A stretch of DNA of 64,000 nucleotides from Okapia johnstoni (Eukaryota; Chordata; Mammalia; Artiodactyla; Giraffidae). The DNA lies in contig CM044313.1 in assembly GCA_024291935.2 (NCBI GenBank), positions 87,977,001-88,041,000 of the forward strand, given 5' to 3'. A program made the position numbers and the translations under genes. Under the pieces are notes generated by a model, which made no database searches, was not told the DNA's origin, and worked only from the letters and a program-made list of their open reading frames with translations. Below are positions 59,733-64,000 of the stretch, one piece after another. Position 1 is the first letter of the stretch, and each line of letters starts with the position of its first letter.

Positions 59733-60100
59733 CTTCCCAAATTCATATATTGAAATCCTAAGTTACCAGTATGACTATATTTGGAGATAGAACCTTTTAT
59801 GGAAGTGAAGTTAAATGAGGTAGGTCATAAAGGTGGAACCCAGAACAAGAGGATTGGTGTCCTCATAAGCAAAGGAGAGACATCAGAAATCTCTCTTTTT
59901 CTCTGTGTGCTTGAACATACCAGGGAAGCCCAGTGAGAAGGTAGCCATCTGCAAGCTAAGGAGAGAGAACTCTACATAAACTAGCACTGCCAGCATCTTG
60001 ATCTTGGATTTCCAGCCTCTAGATTTATGAGAAAATAAATTGCTGTTTTTTAAGGCATTTAGTTTGTGCTATTTTGTTATAGCAGCTCAAGTGGGCTATT
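59733..60100 (+). repeat. Old LTR-like repeat (MaLR/MST-MLT type)
   Basis: Contains attcatatattgaaatccta, ggtcataaaggtgg, ggtgtcctcataag, cttgatcttggatttcc, cagcctctag, gaaaataaattgctg and ttttgttatagcagc in the expected order. It is closer to MST-type LTRs than the other two copies; the 5' end is missing. Class assignment is from memory. Confidence 0.65.
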
Positions 60101-60321
60101 ATAGAATTTTTCTATGTCAAAGAAAGTGGTATGAATAAAATTTCAAATCTGAGAAGCAACTCAAAATTTGAAAGAGGGCAAATTTAGAATGGATACCAGA
60201 GTCCATCTGATATTTTCGTTTAGGAGATTGTCATCAGGAAAGAGATGATGGTGACCTTGATTTTAACAATGGGAGTGTAAAACATGTTAAAGACTAATGA
60301 TTAAATTTTTCTGCGTCTCTA

Positions 60322-60528
60322 GTGAAAAGTGAGTGAGGTGAAGTCGCTCAGTCATGTCCGACTGTTTGTGACCCCATGGACTATATACAGCCCATGGAAT
60401 TCTCCAGACCAGAATACTGGAGTGGGTAGCGTTTCCCTTTTCCAGGGGATCTTCCCAACCCAGGGATCGAACCCAGGTCTCTCGCATTGCGGGCAGATTC
60501 TTTACCAGCTGAGCCACAAGGGAAGCCA
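60322..60528 (-). mobile_element. Bov-tA SINE with TSD
   Basis: Reversed full-length copy with a well-kept head (ctgagccacaagggaagcc). The flanking 11-bp repeats ctgcgtctcta (60311-60321) and ctgtgtctcta (60529-60539) differ at one base. Confidence 0.95.
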
Positions 60529-60539
60529 CTGTGTCTCTA

Positions 60540-62109
60540 AGTGCTTCACAAAGTACTTTATGTTCATTGAGATAGGCATCAATTATTCCACATTTAAAAT
60601 TTTTTCACAATATCTATCAAAATATTTTGTCATAGAGATATTTAATATATATGTGAGCATTAACTGAAGTTTATAAAATTAAACATTAATTATATATCTT
60701 ACAGAACCTATCCTAGTTAAGTGATCTGGAAATTTTCCTGCTTTTACTGTAATGTTATAGAACACGAAAAGAAGACATATGACTTTGTTAATATATTATT
60801 AAATAATTAAATTAAAAATCAGTTTTAAAAAGCTTTGTCTGGAATCAACTAGGAATATATTAACACCTTGTATAATTAGCAAGATGTTTAGCATTATCAT
60901 CACATAATGGATTTTAAAAATTGATGTATGTCGAAATGATGATAAATGGAAGATATTCAATATTGAGTGGAAAATTGACCATATAAGATATATAAATATA
61001 AAGTTTTTCTTTTGCATTGCTAAAATAAAAAGACAAGTACCCAATTTTATGCTAAAACTTAATGTTGCCATGTTCCCTTAACCCTGGCAATCTTTATACC
61101 AGAAAAACTAGGTAGAAGCATAGCTAGAAAATAAATGGCATTTTATCTCTGAGTGCAAACAATATCATCTCTGTTACTGATATGTACACAGTAGTCACCT
61201 TCCTCTGAGAAGAAGAAATTAATACTTACCAATAACTTTCTCAAAAATACAGGAATGAATTTTAAGTCCCAGATTTCTTATTCCACTCCTTGTGTGATCT
61301 TTCAAGGGTCAATTAGCCTTTTGTGATATGTTTTTCTTTTTAATTGTAAGAGGCAGAAAAATATACTCACACCTCAGAATCATTATGAGGATGAAATGAA
61401 ATAATTTGTGTAAAGTATTGCACTATAATATAATATTTCAAATAACTCCTTAAACATACACACAGATGTTTTTGTAAGCAAAACTAGTATAAAAGAGGAA
61501 AACAATGTGATTGTAATCTGAGTGATAGAAAAATCATGAAAATACTGAATGTTAAACTTGATAGGAGATTAGAACTTGAGCAGTGTGATTTTCAGTTCAT
61601 CTTTTTTTTAGAATTCAGAATTTAAAATTTTGATTCTTCACCACAGTGAGAAGAAATGAGCAAATGAAATCTCAGGGGAAACTCCTCTTTGATTCTCTGC
61701 TTTAGATCTTTTCTCTGTGTTTGGAATCTATATTGCATATTCTTTCTTTGATCTCTGCCTGAAAAGACCACTGACAACAGATATAAACTCTGGTATGAAA
61801 AGTCCTAGGTGGACACATGCAAGACAAAAGTTTAAAAGTGAGTGTAATAAGCATGTTTTATAGATACAATATAACTACAATCAATTCAACTAGCATATTT
61901 TAAAATAATTGACTGCCCAAGTATTAATAATGAGTCTACTTACATACCCATCCTTTCTCTCTCATACATTAGTATTATAACAGTTTCATAATTATACAAA
62001 AATGTTACCTAAGTATTAGAAGTAAAATGTAAATAAAGAAAAAACCTAATAAAGGATATTAGAAATACCCACATTTTAAAAAGTCTTCAAATATATTGTA
62101 AAAAAAAGT
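60540..62109. other. AT-rich DNA, no recognised gene
   Basis: No coding evidence. The 90-codon minus-strand frame at 60799-61071 is hydrophobic/AT-rich and probably chance. Confidence 0.5.
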
Positions 62110-62190
62110 AAACAATCATTTAAAATGGGTCAAAATTACAAAGATGGACTCCATAGAAAATGGTGAAAATATCCAATTGATACATGAAAA

Positions 62191-62257
62191 TCTTTGCTGT
62201 GCTCAGTTGCTCAGTTGTGTCTGACTCTTTGCGACTTCATGGACTGTACCCATCAGG
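62191..62257 (-). mobile_element. Bov-tA 3' end, strongly 5'-truncated, with TSD
   Basis: About 60 bp of reversed SINE (gctcagttgctcagttgtgt to ggactgtacccatcag). The flanking 12-bp repeats gatacatgaaaa (62179-62190) and gatatatgaaaa (62258-62269) differ at one base, which marks it as an insertion into the L1. Confidence 0.92.
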
Positions 62258-62564
62258 GATATATGAAAAAAACATTTATTAAATTGCTAGTCACGAAAAA
62301 GTTTGTCAAAAAAGTGAAAAACTATTGTCAATGCATAGATTATAAAATTAAACAGTGTAGCTATATCCAGTGCCTATTAAAGAAGAGTATATGGGAACTC
62401 TAATACATTATTGATGGGAAGAGTAAATTGCTAAAGTCATTTGGAACAATATATGGCAGTGTAAAACTTTTTTTAAAAAATTAAACTGTGTTTATTATAC
62501 ATTCAAGTAATATCACTTTTGGGAAGTTATTTTGCAGAAATAAAGTCTACTATATATAACTTTC

Positions 62565-62641
62565 AGGCTTCCCTTGTGGCTCAACTGGTAAAGAATCTTC
62601 CTGTAATGTGAGAGACCTGTGTTCGATCCCTGGGTTGGGAC
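62565..62641 (+). mobile_element. Bov-tA head only
   Basis: Only the tRNA-derived head is present: aggcttcccttgtggctcaa and a good B-box gtgttcgatccctggg. The Bov-A body is missing. Not a functional tRNA gene, as it lacks a cloverleaf anticodon arm in the right place. Confidence 0.88.
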
Positions 62642-62929
62642 ATTTCTTTAGAATAAGCACACAAACACACACACATCATGTTTAGTATTGATAAAACAAA
62701 AACTAGAATTGTTATATTTAGGAACATTACTGAAACTTCTTATATAACCATATGATGAATTGAAATCAGTAAGATATGAACTAAATCAAATATTTAAAAA
62801 AAATATAACTACAGACTTCCTCTTTTCAGGCACTCTTTTAGGTCTTGATGATACAACGATAATTAAAACTGTTGAACTAAAAGACTGTATTATTGCTAGT
62901 TAATATGAAAGCATGATATCTGATAGACA

Positions 62930-64000
62930 AAGACATAAAGAGTTTACACCCACACCCAGGCTCTTCTCCAATGATGTCCATAAGGTACTCATGAGAAATA
63001 TTGGAGCTAGTTAAGACACTGGAGAAATCTCCTTCCATAGTGCAATTGTGGAGGAGGGAAGCATCTGCTACTATAGTAAAAGAATGAACACTCACCCAGA
63101 TGATTTTATTCCAAGGAGCAAAAGCCTTAAACTGGCAGGACAAGGGTAGCAAATCTGTTACACCAAAGGAACAGAAAAGAATGCCAAAGCTGAAGAAAGG
63201 GAAAAGTAAAAGTCCTTTACCCCTGGGGAGGGGAAATAAATCATCTTCAACATGTCATCAGAGGACTCAGTGTGGGGGAAATGATAAGTTGTGTTAGTCA
63301 CTCAGTCATGTCCGACTCTTTGTGACCCCATGGGCTGAAACCCGCCTGGCTCCTCTGTCGATGGGATTTCCCAGTCAAGAATACTGGAGTGGGTTTCCAG
63401 TCCCTTCACTAGGGGATTGAACTCAGGTTTCTTGATGCAGGTGAATTCTTTATCATCTGAGTCACCAGGAAAAGGATAGATTCCCTGAGAAAACCCCACA
63501 TCTGTGACTCAGTGACCTAAGACCCTCCTGAGACTGAGACTGGAACAGCATACCAAAAAAACCTCCCCTGCTCACTCCCCAAGCCCCAGACCAGGTTAGC
63601 TCTCCTTGGCTAACAAACAGCAGTCTACAGAGGAGAGAACAAGTAGAGACACAAACACACAGCAAAGACTTAAAGCTGAGGATAGAAATGAACATGAAAA
63701 AGATTTTCTAGAAAACCAAATCTTATGTTAAGCACACTGTGACACTAGAAGAGTTTGAAAGCAATGATGAAGGAAGGCAATGACAACATCCAAAACCAGT
63801 TCCACTTCAGACTAGTAAAAATAACTGACATTAAAATCCTAACACCCTTAGCAGAACAACATGCATGACTACATGAGAAATTTCAACAGAGAGACAGAAA
63901 GAAGAGAGAAATGGAAAGGTGAAATGTAAAAATTATTGTAACAGAAGTGAAGAATGCCTTCAAAAAACTTATCAGTAAACAACACAGCTGAGCAAAGAAT
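62930..64000 (+). mobile_element. Old L1 5'-region/ORF1-like DNA (tentative), runs off the window
   Basis: After 63560, acaaacagcagtctacagag, gacacaaacacacagcaaag, gaaatttcaacagagagac and gaagtgaagaatgccttcaa recall the 5' end/ORF1 region of older mammalian L1s in sense orientation. A Bov-tA interrupts it at 63291-63472. No open ORF1 frame is visible before the window ends. Confidence 0.42.
63291..63472 (-). mobile_element. Bov-tA SINE
   Basis: Reversed copy (gtgttagtcactcagtcatg at left; head ctgagtcaccaggaaaagg at right) with a deletion of about 15-20 bp in the middle (ttcactaggggattgaactc). The left boundary is sharp; no convincing TSD. Confidence 0.92.

Larger units (their letters stand above)
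62110..62800 (+). mobile_element. Old L1 ORF2 3'-end region, with two SINE inserts
   Basis: In sense order: aaaatgggtcaaaattacaa, atacatgaaaatct, then (after a SINE) gggaactctaatacattattg, ttggaacaatatatggcagt, ttttgggaagttatt and (after a second SINE) gataaaacaaaaactagaat. This follows the L1 ORF2 end/3' region. Strongly diverged with no useful frame. Confidence 0.55.

Noticed and set aside
62565..62641. A tRNA gene
   Set aside because: A tRNA-like head with a B-box is visible, but it is the 5' part of Bov-tA and does not fold as a complete tRNA. The same holds for the heads of the other Bov-tA copies.
1..64000. A novel gene cluster or defence/mobile system
   Set aside because: After reading both strands I found only retroposons, old DNA transposons and AT-rich DNA. 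No set of open frames with consistent spacing, splice structure or domains supports a multi-gene system.

Overview
The window is vertebrate nuclear DNA from a ruminant, most likely a pecoran such as cattle, sheep, goat or deer. The evidence is its repeats: many copies of the tRNA-headed Bov-tA SINE, several dimeric BOV-A2 SINEs with (GCT)n heads, and many pieces of the BovB (RTE) LINE. The sequence is strongly AT-rich. I found no intact protein-coding gene, no rRNA or tRNA gene, no CpG-island-like promoter and no convincing multi-exon structure. I read it as a gene desert or a deep intron filled with retroposons. The longer reading frames are almost all frames through BovB, Bov-tA, BOV-A2, mariner or (TA)n DNA.

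Layout: 0-6 kb has Bov-tA and BovB pieces, an old unclassified repeat, a MaLR-like LTR and an RT-region BovB fragment. 6-16 kb has an old L1 piece, five BOV-A2 dimers, a Bov-tA and a decayed ERVL-like integrase trace. 15.9-21 kb has a Bov-tA between two (TA)n tracts, a possible retrocopy, a 104-bp three-copy tandem repeat and an essentially full-length MER20 split by a Bov-tA. 21.6-22.5 kb has a BovB 3' end inserted at the edge of a 280-bp palindrome. 28.3-31.4 kb is a minus-strand BovB complex with a duplicated middle section. 37.2-40.3 kb is a nearly complete plus-strand BovB with endonuclease and reverse-transcriptase domains, broken by frameshifts. 42-48.5 kb has more BovB 3' ends, opposed L1 pieces with a nested BovB, and a dead Hsmar1-like mariner. 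49.9-64 kb has L1 3' remnants, an L2 piece, Bov-tA copies and, at the right edge, L1-like DNA.

The elements interact as parasites and hosts of each other. Bov-tA and BOV-A2 depend on BovB reverse transcriptase, and many here have clear target-site duplications (TSDs). No cellular pathway is encoded. The most unusual structures are the palindrome at 22.16-22.44 kb, the tandem repeat at 18.4-18.7 kb, the compound BovB at 28.3-31.4 kb and the rearranged L1/BovB nest at 45.2-46.5 kb. I did not find a new biological system.

Limits: family names come from remembered consensus sequences, not a database search. Where I give a TSD the boundary is exact; otherwise boundaries are approximate by about 5-20 bp.
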